From CAIUSP01 sp964594365 (GTDB lineage Bacteria; Actinomycetota; Thermoleophilia; Solirubrobacterales; 70-9): a DNA stretch of 64,000 nt. Within the stretch, counting starts at the first letter, position 1. Each line of letters starts with the position of its first letter. The notes below the pieces were generated by a model. That model did no database searches. It was given only the letters and a program-made list of their open reading frames with translations, and was not told where the DNA came from. Made by a program: the position numbers and the translations under genes. Location of the stretch: contig CAZQMB010000001.1 in NCBI GenBank assembly GCA_964594365.1, forward strand, positions 1 through 64,000. Direction: 5' to 3'. Positions 35,878 through 43,284 of the stretch are shown piece by piece.

Positions 35878-36162
35878 GTGGGCAGTCCCGAGGGAAAGAA
35901 CCTGGAAGCGATCGCCAAGGCGATCGATCATCACAACCAGAACTGTGATTTCCCTGCGGCGGAGATCCGGATGAACCCCTTCGAGGTAGAGCGACTCGGC
36001 TGGGATGAGTTCATGGGACTCCCGATAATCCCCGACTCCGGTTTGAGTACGGGCCGTTTCCGGATCGTCTGCTCCCGCGATCTCGAAGGGGAGGGGATAG
36101 AGGAGGCCGAAGCCCTCGGCATCCCGGTCGAGGTGGCGGTTCCCGCCGGCCCGCGCTCCTGA
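35878..36162 (+). CDS. Small conserved-looking protein of unknown function
   Basis: 94 residues, no signal peptide or membrane segment. It opens SPEGKNLEAIAKAIDHHNQ, has FEVERLGWDEFMGLPIIPDS in the middle and ends with a short alpha-beta element (IEEAEALGIPVEVAVPAG). I do not recognise a family. Coding is supported by GC-rich third positions, a GTG with a TACATT hexamer six bases upstream, and a tight fit between dinB and ccdA. The open frame continues upstream into the dinB antisense region, which is not used. Confidence 0.6.
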   Translation: MGSPEGKNLEAIAKAIDHHNQNCDFPAAEIRMNPFEVERLGWDEFMGLPIIPDSGLSTGRFRIVCSRDLEGEGIEEAEALGIPVEVAVPAGPRS

Positions 36163-36168
36163 GCGGGG

Positions 36169-36915
36169 TCAGTACTCGGAGGAGAAGTCGAGACCGAGAT
36201 CGTTCAATAGCTTCTGGGCCTCGATATTGAGTCTGAAGAACTCACCGGTCCAGATGAGGACGCCCATGGCGATCAGGACTGCACCGCCTACGGCAATCAG
36301 GGCGGGCTGGATCCGCTTCATCACCCTGAAGGCCGAGGACATCTTGCTGAAGGCAACAGCCGTGAGCAGGAATGGCACAGCGAGGCCGGCCGAGTAGAAG
36401 GCAAGGAGAAGGGCGCCGCGGCCGGCGGTTTCGGAGAGAGCGGCGGCAGCGAGGATTGCGCTGAGTGTGGGTCCTATGCACGGGGTCCAGGCGAGAGCGA
36501 ATGCCGCGCCAGCCACCACAGGACCGCCCTTGCCGGCCCGCTCCATCAACGCGTCGACGTGCCATTCCTTGTTCAGGCGATCGATGAACAGCGTCGCGAT
36601 GAAGAAGATCCCCATCGTGACGATCACCACGGCAGAGATCTTCTCGAGCAGACGACGGTTGTCTCCAAGGACCGAGCCGATACCAGTCGCCGTCAGTCCC
36701 AGGAGGATGAAGATCAGCGAGAAGCTCGCGACGAAAAGAACGCTGGGAAGGAGTACCCGTTTCCAGCTGACCGTGTCCAGTTCGCCGTAGGCAACCCCGG
36801 TGACCGCAGAGAGGTACCCCGGTACCAAGGGGAGCACACAGGGAGAGAGGAACGAGATCGCCCCGGCGAGGAACGCAGCCGCGAGCCCCACTCCGCCTGT
36901 CGGATCTTCGACCAT
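36169..36915 (-). CDS. ccdA: Cytochrome c biogenesis protein CcdA (DsbD-like)
   Basis: 248-residue membrane protein with six helices that moves reducing power from cytosolic thioredoxin to extracytoplasmic thiol proteins. The two redox cysteines lie in FLSPCVLPLVPGYLS and AWTPCIGPTLSAIL, one in each half of the inverted repeat. Start ATG 36915 is the usual position just before the first helix. No ResA/CcsB or thioredoxin-like partner is adjacent, so the final acceptor is unclear. Confidence 0.9.
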   Translation of the reverse strand: MVEDPTGGVGLAAAFLAGAISFLSPCVLPLVPGYLSAVTGVAYGELDTVSWKRVLLPSVLFVASFSLIFILLGLTATGIGSVLGDNRRLLEKISAVVIVTMGIFFIATLFIDRLNKEWHVDALMERAGKGGPVVAGAAFALAWTPCIGPTLSAILAAAALSETAGRGALLLAFYSAGLAVPFLLTAVAFSKMSSAFRVMKRIQPALIAVGGAVLIAMGVLIWTGEFFRLNIEAQKLLNDLGLDFSSEY

Positions 36916-36970
36916 AGTCAGGGATTGTTGCCGGTGCGGGGCTCCGGCGGCGTGATATCCGCGTCTCGGA

Positions 36971-36976
36971 TACCTT
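36971..36976 (+). promoter_or_regulatory. -10 hexamer TACCTT of a lipoprotein gene, leaderless type
   Basis: TACCTT ends seven bases before the ATG at 36984. Confidence 0.45.
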
Positions 36977-36983
36977 CCATGCC

Positions 36984-37409
36984 ATGAACCTGCGAAACGG
37001 GGGGATTCGGCGCGTATTCGCAACCGCAGCGGCATGCTGCCTTGCCGGGTTCGCCTTGTCCGCCTGTGGAGGCACGTCGCAGCAGGTCGATCTCACCTCG
37101 GCACGCGGCTGCCTGGCAGATGTTGGGTATGAACGAGTCGAAGTCCGGGACGTCGGAGCGTCGCTGCCTGGATCGGTGGTCCCAAATCTCGCCATGGTGC
37201 GTGCCGATCTGACCGTCGAGGCAACCGTCAACGGGAACGTGGCTCGGGCCGAGCGACGCCTGGCTGATCTCCGCGGCGTCCTGGAGGGTCTGGGTGTCTC
37301 CGAACCCGAGAAGCGCGTGGCGAGGGTGGGTAATGCGGTAGTCGTCTTCACTCCTCAGCCGAGCGGTACGGACCGCGCAGAGGCTCTCGACTGCTTCCGG
37401 CAGGCCTGA
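36984..37409 (+). CDS. Predicted small lipoprotein of unknown function
   Basis: 141 residues. A basic N-terminus (LRNGGIRR), a hydrophobic core (VFATAAACCLAGFA) and the lipobox LSAC near residue 28 show a lipoprotein signal cleaved by LspA. The mature part is about 115 residues with a repeated alpha-beta feel (VDLTSARGCLADVGYERVEV; DRAEALDCFRQA) and two cysteines that could pair. I recognise no family. It is preceded by a TACCTT hexamer and lies divergent from ccdA. Confidence 0.65.
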   Translation: MNLRNGGIRRVFATAAACCLAGFALSACGGTSQQVDLTSARGCLADVGYERVEVRDVGASLPGSVVPNLAMVRADLTVEATVNGNVARAERRLADLRGVLEGLGVSEPEKRVARVGNAVVVFTPQPSGTDRAEALDCFRQA

Positions 37410-37484
37410 GACCGCCTTCATGGATTCAATGCTCGCTAACAGTGATTATGGAAACCCGTAGCCGTGTTCCGGCGCAGGCGTGTC

Positions 37485-38309
37485 TCAGGCGTGTCGATGA
37501 GCGAAATCCGCGATCGAGGTAGACAACCGCCCTCCGCTCCAGGCCGTAGGCGTGGCTCCGGGCGGATCGATCAGTAGTTCAGACCTCGGCAGCGCCTCTG
37601 ACCAGGCTTCTGCGACCGCCCGAGGATGACCCGGGTCCGCCTCGTCATCACTGGCCACGATCAGGGTCGGTGTCGAGATCTCCGTGAGGTCACCGAGTCC
37701 ACCAAATGGTCGCGAGCGCGGAACCCACCAGAGAGCATCGGCCAGTGCCTCGAGGTGCCGGTGCAGACCGATACGTATGCGTGCCAGCTCGATCAATCTG
37801 TCTCGCCACTCTCCGCTCGCATCGAGCTGGGCCGAATAGGCCTCGATGAAGCCCTTTGGACCGTTGTCCTTCAGCCCGAGGCTCATCGCGTCCCATGGAG
37901 CGAGAGCGTCCTCATCGGGCTCTCTGCCGGCGTAGGCCGGACCGATCAGGACCATTCCTGCGATCCGCTCTGGTCTGTCCAGGGCGTAACGGGCGATCGT
38001 GTGAGCCCCCATCGAACTGCCTACGAGGTAGAACGACTCGCCGGCGGGCACTTCCGCGCCGATGATCCCGTCCAGATCATCGGCCAGTGAAGCGTACGAG
38101 TATGCGTCTGCGAGCGCTGTGCCTTGCCCGGGGGGCTCGGAATCACCGTGGGACCTGGCGTCGTAGGAGATCGTGCGGAAGCATGATCTCTCCAGCCGTC
38201 GGGAGCCATGCACTACCTGGGATCTGACCGCAGTCAACCCGTGGAGCAGGATTATCGTGGGCCCTTCGCCACTGGCCTCTCGAACCAGAGCGGGTCTCCC
38301 CTCACCCAT
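37485..38309 (-). CDS. Alpha/beta hydrolase
   Basis: 274 residues. The oxyanion-hole region IILLHGLTAVRSQVVHG and the nucleophile elbow YLVGSSMGAHTIARYAL, plus VLIGPAYAG and PTLIVASDDEADPGHP, show the fold. At the place where the catalytic His normally sits, after the last strand, the sequence is PPGATPTAWSGGRLSTSIAD with no His. The His of the preceding ADPGHP may take that role or the activity may differ. Substrate unknown. No promoter element is evident upstream. Confidence 0.8.
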   Translation of the reverse strand: MGEGRPALVREASGEGPTIILLHGLTAVRSQVVHGSRRLERSCFRTISYDARSHGDSEPPGQGTALADAYSYASLADDLDGIIGAEVPAGESFYLVGSSMGAHTIARYALDRPERIAGMVLIGPAYAGREPDEDALAPWDAMSLGLKDNGPKGFIEAYSAQLDASGEWRDRLIELARIRIGLHRHLEALADALWWVPRSRPFGGLGDLTEISTPTLIVASDDEADPGHPRAVAEAWSEALPRSELLIDPPGATPTAWSGGRLSTSIADFAHRHA

Positions 38310-38338
38310 CGTGGGTCACCGGAGCGGTGGCCACAGCC

Positions 38339-38791
38339 CTACGCGAGGGTTGCGACCGCCTTTTCCAGGTCGTCGACGTCGTGATAGGTCAAACCGAAGA
38401 GAGGCACGTGCCGGTACCTGATCACACCCGAACCGTCTATCACGAAGACCGCGCGCCGTATGAACCCACCTGGCCCCAGGGCTCCGTAGGCCTTGGCGAC
38501 CTCCTTGTCTGGATCAGAGGCCAGCGGCGTCGTCAGCGCGTTCTCCCTGCTGAACCTCTCATGCGAGTCGACCGACTGGGGCGAGATCCCGAGCAGTGGA
38601 ACGCCGAGCGATTCGAGCCGGTCGCCGTCATCGCGGTAGGAGCAGAACTGTTTGGTGCAGACAGGAGTGAAATCCCCCGGGTAGAAAGCGAGGATCAGGC
38701 CGTGATCGAATTGATCGAGGGAGTAGACCTTCCCTCCAGTGCCAGGGAGTGAGAAATCCGGCGCCTTGCTTCCGACCTTGAGTCCGCTCAT
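38339..38791 (-). CDS. Thioredoxin-dependent peroxiredoxin, BCP type
   Basis: 150 residues. Reduces peroxides with the peroxidatic Cys45 in FYPGDFTPVCTKQFCSYRD and a likely resolving Cys50 five residues later, the spacing seen in E. coli BCP. The N-terminus VGSKAPDFSLPG and FVIDGSGVIRYRHV near the end are typical. The ATG at 38791 overlaps the stop of the upstream cyclophilin gene (TGATG), so the two are translated together. Confidence 0.9.
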   Translation of the reverse strand: MSGLKVGSKAPDFSLPGTGGKVYSLDQFDHGLILAFYPGDFTPVCTKQFCSYRDDGDRLESLGVPLLGISPQSVDSHERFSRENALTTPLASDPDKEVAKAYGALGPGGFIRRAVFVIDGSGVIRYRHVPLFGLTYHDVDDLEKAVATLA

Positions 38792-39456
38792 CAGGCGGGG
38801 GAAACGGTCACCGATTCGATGATCACTGGCGCGCGAGGAGTGCCGCCCGGCTGCCCCAGCTCTTCGATCCTCAGCACCACCTCGAGGCCTTCCACGACCC
38901 TGCCGAGCAGCGCATAATCCGGGGGCAGCTGGGAATCCTGCGCCGTAACCACGAAGAACTGACTTCCCGAGGTCCCGGCAGCCTCGGTGCCGGTCTTGGC
39001 CATGGCGACCACGCCTTGGAGGTACCGCAGGTTCGAAGGAGGCGCCTCGACGACGCTGTAGCCCGGACCGCCGCTCCCGTCGCCGCTGGGGTCGCCTCCC
39101 TGCACCACGAAGCCCGGCTCGATCCGATGAATCAGGGTGTCGTCGTAGACGCCGGCCTCTGCGAGAGACGCGAACGAGGCAGAGGTCTTGGGAGCCCTGT
39201 CCACATCCAATGCGATCGTGAACTCCCCGCAACTGGTGGAGACGACGGCGTTCGTCGGAGCGGTCAGGGGCTTGGAAGGTGCCTCGAGGGAGACCTTCTT
39301 CGGCGCCGGGGTCTGGACCTCCTCACAGCCCTCCGGCAACACCAGTCCGGCCTCCTCGGACTCTCCGCTACCGGCGCAGCCTGTGACAGCGAGGGCCAAG
39401 CAGGTGAGCAGGAGTAGTTGCGCAAGGGCGCGCTTCTTGGATTGGAGAGTGCGCAT
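38791..39456 (-). CDS. Lipoprotein cyclophilin-type peptidyl-prolyl isomerase
   Basis: 221 residues. The signal peptide with hydrophobic core LAQLLLLTCLALA and lipobox VTGC near 26 predicts a lipid-anchored outer-face protein. The cyclophilin domain starts near 75: ASFASLAEAGVYDDTLIHRI, FVVQGGDPSGDGSGGPGY, LQGVVAMAKTG, SGSQFFVVTAQ and ALLGRVVEG. It should help fold secreted proteins. A TAATCT hexamer on the minus strand lies nine bases before the ATG. It forms a two-gene operon with the peroxiredoxin, which is a cytosolic enzyme, so the link is not obvious. Confidence 0.9.
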   Translation of the reverse strand: MRTLQSKKRALAQLLLLTCLALAVTGCAGSGESEEAGLVLPEGCEEVQTPAPKKVSLEAPSKPLTAPTNAVVSTSCGEFTIALDVDRAPKTSASFASLAEAGVYDDTLIHRIEPGFVVQGGDPSGDGSGGPGYSVVEAPPSNLRYLQGVVAMAKTGTEAAGTSGSQFFVVTAQDSQLPPDYALLGRVVEGLEVVLRIEELGQPGGTPRAPVIIESVTVSPA

Positions 39457-39465
39457 GGAGTCTGG

Positions 39466-39471
39466 AGATTA
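39466..39471 (-). promoter_or_regulatory. -10 hexamer TAATCT of the cyclophilin gene, leaderless type
   Basis: TAATCT on the minus strand ends nine bases before ATG 39456; it is a close match to the TATAAT consensus at the key positions. Confidence 0.5.
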
Positions 39472-39512
39472 GGGGACCGGGCCACGGATCGCCTGGATGC
39501 AACCATCTGCCG

Positions 39513-40190
39513 ATGGCATCCATCTCCCGTAGTCAGGAAGGAGCCCGTAGCCGCTCTCAGGACCTGATCCGGTCCGCAGGGCACGGCATCGGCAGGGCCA
39601 TGATCAGGACTCCCTGGCTCTGGCCACTCCTGCGGGCGCCTGTACGGCGATTCTTCGACCTCCGAGCCGACAGCTGGGATAGACGAACCGTCGAGTCGGA
39701 TCCCGAATTCCTCTTGCCACTGGCAACCGCCCTCACCCAGATTGGCGAGCCGGAGAGAGCGCTGGATCTGGGGACCGGAACCGGGGTGGCCGCCCTGCTG
39801 ATCGCGCGGGAGTTCCCCCGCTGCAGCGTTCGAGGGGTCGATATCTCAGAGCCGATGATCAAACGGGCCACGCAGCGGATCGGCCTCGATCCCGACGGCA
39901 GGGTCGCGTTTCGTGTTGCCGATGCATCGTCACTCCCCTTCGCAGATGACTCATTCGATCTCGTCACTCAGCTGAATCTGCCGCCGTTCCTGGCTGAGAC
40001 AGCACGCGTCCTCAGACCGGGCGGCTTCTTCATCGTGGCCACCAGCTGGGGAGAGCGGACTCCCTTCCACGTGGATCCCATGAAGCTCGAGAAGGCCGCT
40101 CGGCGATATGGGCTGGAACCGGTCACCTCGGGTCGATCGGGGCAGGGCCAGTACTCGGTGTTCACTCCAGCCCTCCACCCTCCCGACTAG
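39513..40190 (+). CDS. Class I SAM-dependent methyltransferase
   Basis: 225 residues. After a basic N-terminus of ~45 residues comes the SAM domain: motif I ALDLGTGTGVAALLIA, VRGVDISEPMIKRA, the ADASSLPFADDSFDLVTQ segment with the acidic SAM contact, and VLRPGGFFIVATSWG. This is the UbiE/Methyltransf_11 type. The substrate is unknown. The start is uncertain: ATG 39513 has no clear ribosome site or -10. It ends ten bases before the DGK-like gene. Confidence 0.8.
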   Translation: MASISRSQEGARSRSQDLIRSAGHGIGRAMIRTPWLWPLLRAPVRRFFDLRADSWDRRTVESDPEFLLPLATALTQIGEPERALDLGTGTGVAALLIAREFPRCSVRGVDISEPMIKRATQRIGLDPDGRVAFRVADASSLPFADDSFDLVTQLNLPPFLAETARVLRPGGFFIVATSWGERTPFHVDPMKLEKAARRYGLEPVTSGRSGQGQYSVFTPALHPPD

Positions 40191-40193
40191 ATT
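40188..40193 (+). promoter_or_regulatory. -10 hexamer TAGATT of the DGK-murT operon, leaderless type
   Basis: TAGATT starts inside the TAG stop codon of the preceding methyltransferase gene and ends seven bases before GTG 40201. Confidence 0.5.
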
Positions 40194-40200
40194 CCATCGC

Positions 40201-41100
40201 GTGAGCCACGATCGGCGCCCCCTGCTCTTGATCCTCAATCCGACTGCGGCGGGAGGCGCATCTGCGCAAGCCCTCGATCGAGCCGTGCAAACACTCGAGG
40301 AGTCTGGTGCCTCCTTCCGGGTTGCGAGGAGCGAGGGGCCGGACGAGGTGGCGACACTCGCCAGATCGGCCCTACGAGCTGGAGAGATGCCAGTAGCGGT
40401 CGGGGGCGACGGCACCCTTGCCTGCCTGGTCCGTGCGACAGCTGGCGATGGGAGCTGCGTCGGGCTGATTCCGGCCGGCAGGGGTAACGACTTCGCGAGG
40501 GTCGTCGGCATCCCGACCGACCCGCGAGAGGCAGCCCGCACGCTCCTCGAGGGGGAAGACAGACTGCTCGATCTCGGTGAGGCGAATGGCAAGCCCTTCC
40601 TCGGAATCGCATCTTTCGGCTTCGACTCGGATGCGAACCGGATCGCCAACGAGACGAAGGTGATCCGCGGCAGTCTCGTGTACGTCTACGCCGCGCTCAG
40701 GGCGCTGATCAGCTGGAAGCCGGCTCGGTTCGAGATCTCCTCCCCCGGTCTCGCGGACCGGGAGTTCATCGGCTGGAGCGTTGCCATCGCCAACAATCAG
40801 GCGTACGGCGGCGGGATGTTCATCGCCCCCGACGCCGACCTCCAGGACGGCCTGTTCGATGTGGTCACGATCGCTGGCACGCGCAAGCTGCGCTTCCTCG
40901 GTGCGATGCCGAGGTTGTTCAAGGGCACGCACGTGCAGGACGCGGATGTCGAGGTGGTCCGCGCCGCGGAGATCCGTGTCAGTTCGGACCGCCCCTTCGA
41001 CGTCTATGCGGATGGCGATCTGCTCACGCGGCTGCCGGTGACGGCACGCGTCCTGCCATCGGCACTGAAGATCCGAGTTCCGGTCGAGAGGAGATCGTGA
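40201..41100 (+). CDS. Diacylglycerol kinase family lipid kinase
   Basis: 299 residues of the DagK/YegS type, which phosphorylates diacylglycerol or related lipids. Conserved: LLILNPTAAGGAS at the start, PVAVGGDGTLACLVRA (GGDGT motif), GLIPAGRGNDFARVVGIP, FLGIASFGFDSDAN, and AIANNQAYGGGMFIAPDADLQDG. GTG 40201 is the start, seven bases after TAGATT. The stop overlaps the murT start by four bases (GTGA), so it is translated with the lipid II amidation genes. It may recycle diacylglycerol released during envelope assembly, which is inference. Confidence 0.88.
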   Translation: MSHDRRPLLLILNPTAAGGASAQALDRAVQTLEESGASFRVARSEGPDEVATLARSALRAGEMPVAVGGDGTLACLVRATAGDGSCVGLIPAGRGNDFARVVGIPTDPREAARTLLEGEDRLLDLGEANGKPFLGIASFGFDSDANRIANETKVIRGSLVYVYAALRALISWKPARFEISSPGLADREFIGWSVAIANNQAYGGGMFIAPDADLQDGLFDVVTIAGTRKLRFLGAMPRLFKGTHVQDADVEVVRAAEIRVSSDRPFDVYADGDLLTRLPVTARVLPSALKIRVPVERRS

Positions 41101-42512
41101 GGGCCGATTCCGGAGACAGGAGGATGAGGCTTCCCTGGTCGGTCTCTGTGGGCCTTGCGAAGGCCGTCAGGACGGCGATCAGAGCGAGCGGGCGAAGCGG
41201 CGGCACGACGCTCCCGGGGCGAATACTGCTCGCGCTACGACCCGACGCGATCGAACGGCTAGCAGGGAGGATTCCCGATGGGTCGATCATCGTCAGTTCG
41301 ACCAACGGCAAGACCACAACCGCGGCGATGATCGCTTCGATTCTCGAGTGCTCGGGGCGCGAGGTGCTCCACAACCGGGCCGGCTCCAACATGCACTGGG
41401 GCGTCGCGACGGCGTTGCTCGACGCTCCGAGGGTGTCAGCGAACACCATCGGACTGTTCGAGATCGATGAGGCCTGGGTTTCGCGACTCGCCTCTTACCT
41501 CAATCCCAAGCTGGTCGTGCTGGGCAACCTCTTCCGTGATCAACTCGATCGCTATGGCGAACTGGAGCGGCTCTCCGATGAGTGGGCCGAAATGGTCTCC
41601 GCCCTGCCTGAGGACTGCTCGCTGGTGCTTTGTGCGGATGATCCCTCCGTTGCCGACCTCGCCACATCGATGGGATCAGGGGGTGAGCCCGTCTTCTTCG
41701 GGATGGAGGACCAGACGAAAGCCCTCCCTGAGCAGTCGCATGCATTCGACGCCAAACGCTGCCGTCGATGCGGAGGGACATATCTCTACGAGAGGACCTT
41801 CATCGGGCACCTCGGCCACTACTCGTGTCCCGAATGCGGTCACGGTCGACCGGGCGACGTGCAGGTAGTTGCACGCGCGGTCCGGCTCGACGGTCTCGCC
41901 GGCAGTCGATTCGAGTTCGAGACCCCCACTGGCAGTGCATCGGTCGGGATCTCCCTACCCGGCCTCTACAACGTCTACAACGCACTTGCGGCGGTGGCAG
42001 CGGGGCATGCTCTCGGAATCCCCACTGCGGATATCGCCGCGGGTCTGTCGGCTACGGCAGCCGTCTTCGGCAGATCCGAAACGATCGATCTGGCCGGCGG
42101 CAGGGTTTCGCTTCTGCTGATCAAGAACCCGACCGGAGCGAACGAGGTCCTCCGAACCTTGGTCGATGAAGCTGGGCCCTCAGGTGAACTGGATCTCTGG
42201 ATCGGCCTGAACGATCGAATCGCCGATGGGCGTGATGTCTCCTGGGTCTGGGACGCTGACTTCGAGCTGCTCGCCGGACATATCCGGACCGCTGTCTGTT
42301 CAGGCAGCAGGGCGCCGGAAATGGCGTTGCGGCTGAAGTACGCGGGTTGGCCGGTGGATCGGATCGACGTGGACACGGATCTCGAGAACTCGCTGATCGC
42401 CGCCGTTACGAGAGCAGAAGGAACCGTGTACGCCCTCCCCACCTATACGGCACTACTCGAGGTCCGGGGCAAGATCGCCGACAAGGGGCACGCTGATGAA
42501 TTCTGGGTATGA
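41097..42512 (+). CDS. murT: Lipid II isoglutaminyl synthase, MurT subunit
   Basis: With GatD it amidates the second-position D-glutamate of the peptidoglycan stem peptide on lipid II. 471 residues of the Mur ligase fold: ATP loop SSTNGKTTTAAMIAS (about 67-80), middle domain with FEIDEAWVSRLASYLNPK and LGNLFRDQLDRYGEL, and the MurT-specific zinc ribbon with Cys222, Cys225, Cys244 and Cys247 (RCRRCGG...CPECGHG). The C-terminal domain starts near LYNVYNALAAVAAG, with the GatD-binding DUF1727 region to the end. It overlaps the upstream lipid kinase by 4 bases and the inserted methyltransferase by 17. Confidence 0.95.
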   Translation: MRADSGDRRMRLPWSVSVGLAKAVRTAIRASGRSGGTTLPGRILLALRPDAIERLAGRIPDGSIIVSSTNGKTTTAAMIASILECSGREVLHNRAGSNMHWGVATALLDAPRVSANTIGLFEIDEAWVSRLASYLNPKLVVLGNLFRDQLDRYGELERLSDEWAEMVSALPEDCSLVLCADDPSVADLATSMGSGGEPVFFGMEDQTKALPEQSHAFDAKRCRRCGGTYLYERTFIGHLGHYSCPECGHGRPGDVQVVARAVRLDGLAGSRFEFETPTGSASVGISLPGLYNVYNALAAVAAGHALGIPTADIAAGLSATAAVFGRSETIDLAGGRVSLLLIKNPTGANEVLRTLVDEAGPSGELDLWIGLNDRIADGRDVSWVWDADFELLAGHIRTAVCSGSRAPEMALRLKYAGWPVDRIDVDTDLENSLIAAVTRAEGTVYALPTYTALLEVRGKIADKGHADEFWV

Positions 42513-43284
42513 GATCCGAAGGGCAGATCCGTCGCTCGAGGACTTCCGGAGGGCTGACTGGCAGCGCCTCGAGATCGGGTCGTATCAGCGCGACATTCCA
42601 CTTTGGCTCACCCTCGCGTCTGGCTATCCGGGGCGAGTCCTCGAACTCGGTGCCGGGGCGGGGCGCGTCACGTTCCCGTTGCTGGAAGCGGGACACGAGG
42701 TGATTGCGGTCGAGGCCGACCCGGAGATCTCCGAGGACCTGCGGACCGCGGCCGAACTGCGAGGACTGCCGCTCACGGTCCGGAACACTCGGGTCGAGGC
42801 CCTCTCCGGCGAGGAGTGCGAGTTCGACCTGCTGATCGGCCCCATGCAGTTCCTCCACCATCTCTCGCCGGATCGCTGCCGATCCGTCCTGGCGCCTTTC
42901 GTCGAGACCGCAGGGACGCGACCCACCATGGCCTTCGCCGTATTGCGAGACAGTGATCTGTCCGAGGGGGTGTTCGAGCCCGAATCCCTGCCGGACATGG
43001 TCGATTCAGAAGGGTGGGTCAGGTCGAGCCGGATACGCCGTCTGGTGGTGACGGAAACGAGGATCGTCATCGAACGTCTCCGCGAGACCGTGTCGCCCTC
43101 TGGGAACAAGGAACTTCATCGGGTCTGTGAGAGCCTTTGGAGATACGGACCCGGTGAGATCGAGGGGATCTTCCACGACTTGGGATACCAGCCAGCCGAG
43201 ACCTGCCGGATGCCTGAAGAGGCGGAAACCATCACGTCCGAGTTGCTGGTCTTCGAGCCAGAGGATGAGCGGAGGTCGCCATGA
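42496..43284 (+). CDS. SAM-dependent methyltransferase between murT and gatD
   Basis: 262 residues. SAM-binding motif I is VLELGAGAGRVTFPLLEAGH, followed by VIAVEADPEISEDL; the third strand is EFDLLIGPMQFLHHLSP. The C-terminal half has LRETVSPSGNKELHRVCESLW and a helical end. The start lies 17 bases inside murT and the stop overlaps gatD by four bases, so it is translated between two subunits of one enzyme complex. murT and gatD are normally adjacent. The substrate is unknown; a wall precursor or lipid is a natural guess. Confidence 0.8.
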   Translation: MNSGYEIRRADPSLEDFRRADWQRLEIGSYQRDIPLWLTLASGYPGRVLELGAGAGRVTFPLLEAGHEVIAVEADPEISEDLRTAAELRGLPLTVRNTRVEALSGEECEFDLLIGPMQFLHHLSPDRCRSVLAPFVETAGTRPTMAFAVLRDSDLSEGVFEPESLPDMVDSEGWVRSSRIRRLVVTETRIVIERLRETVSPSGNKELHRVCESLWRYGPGEIEGIFHDLGYQPAETCRMPEEAETITSELLVFEPEDERRSP

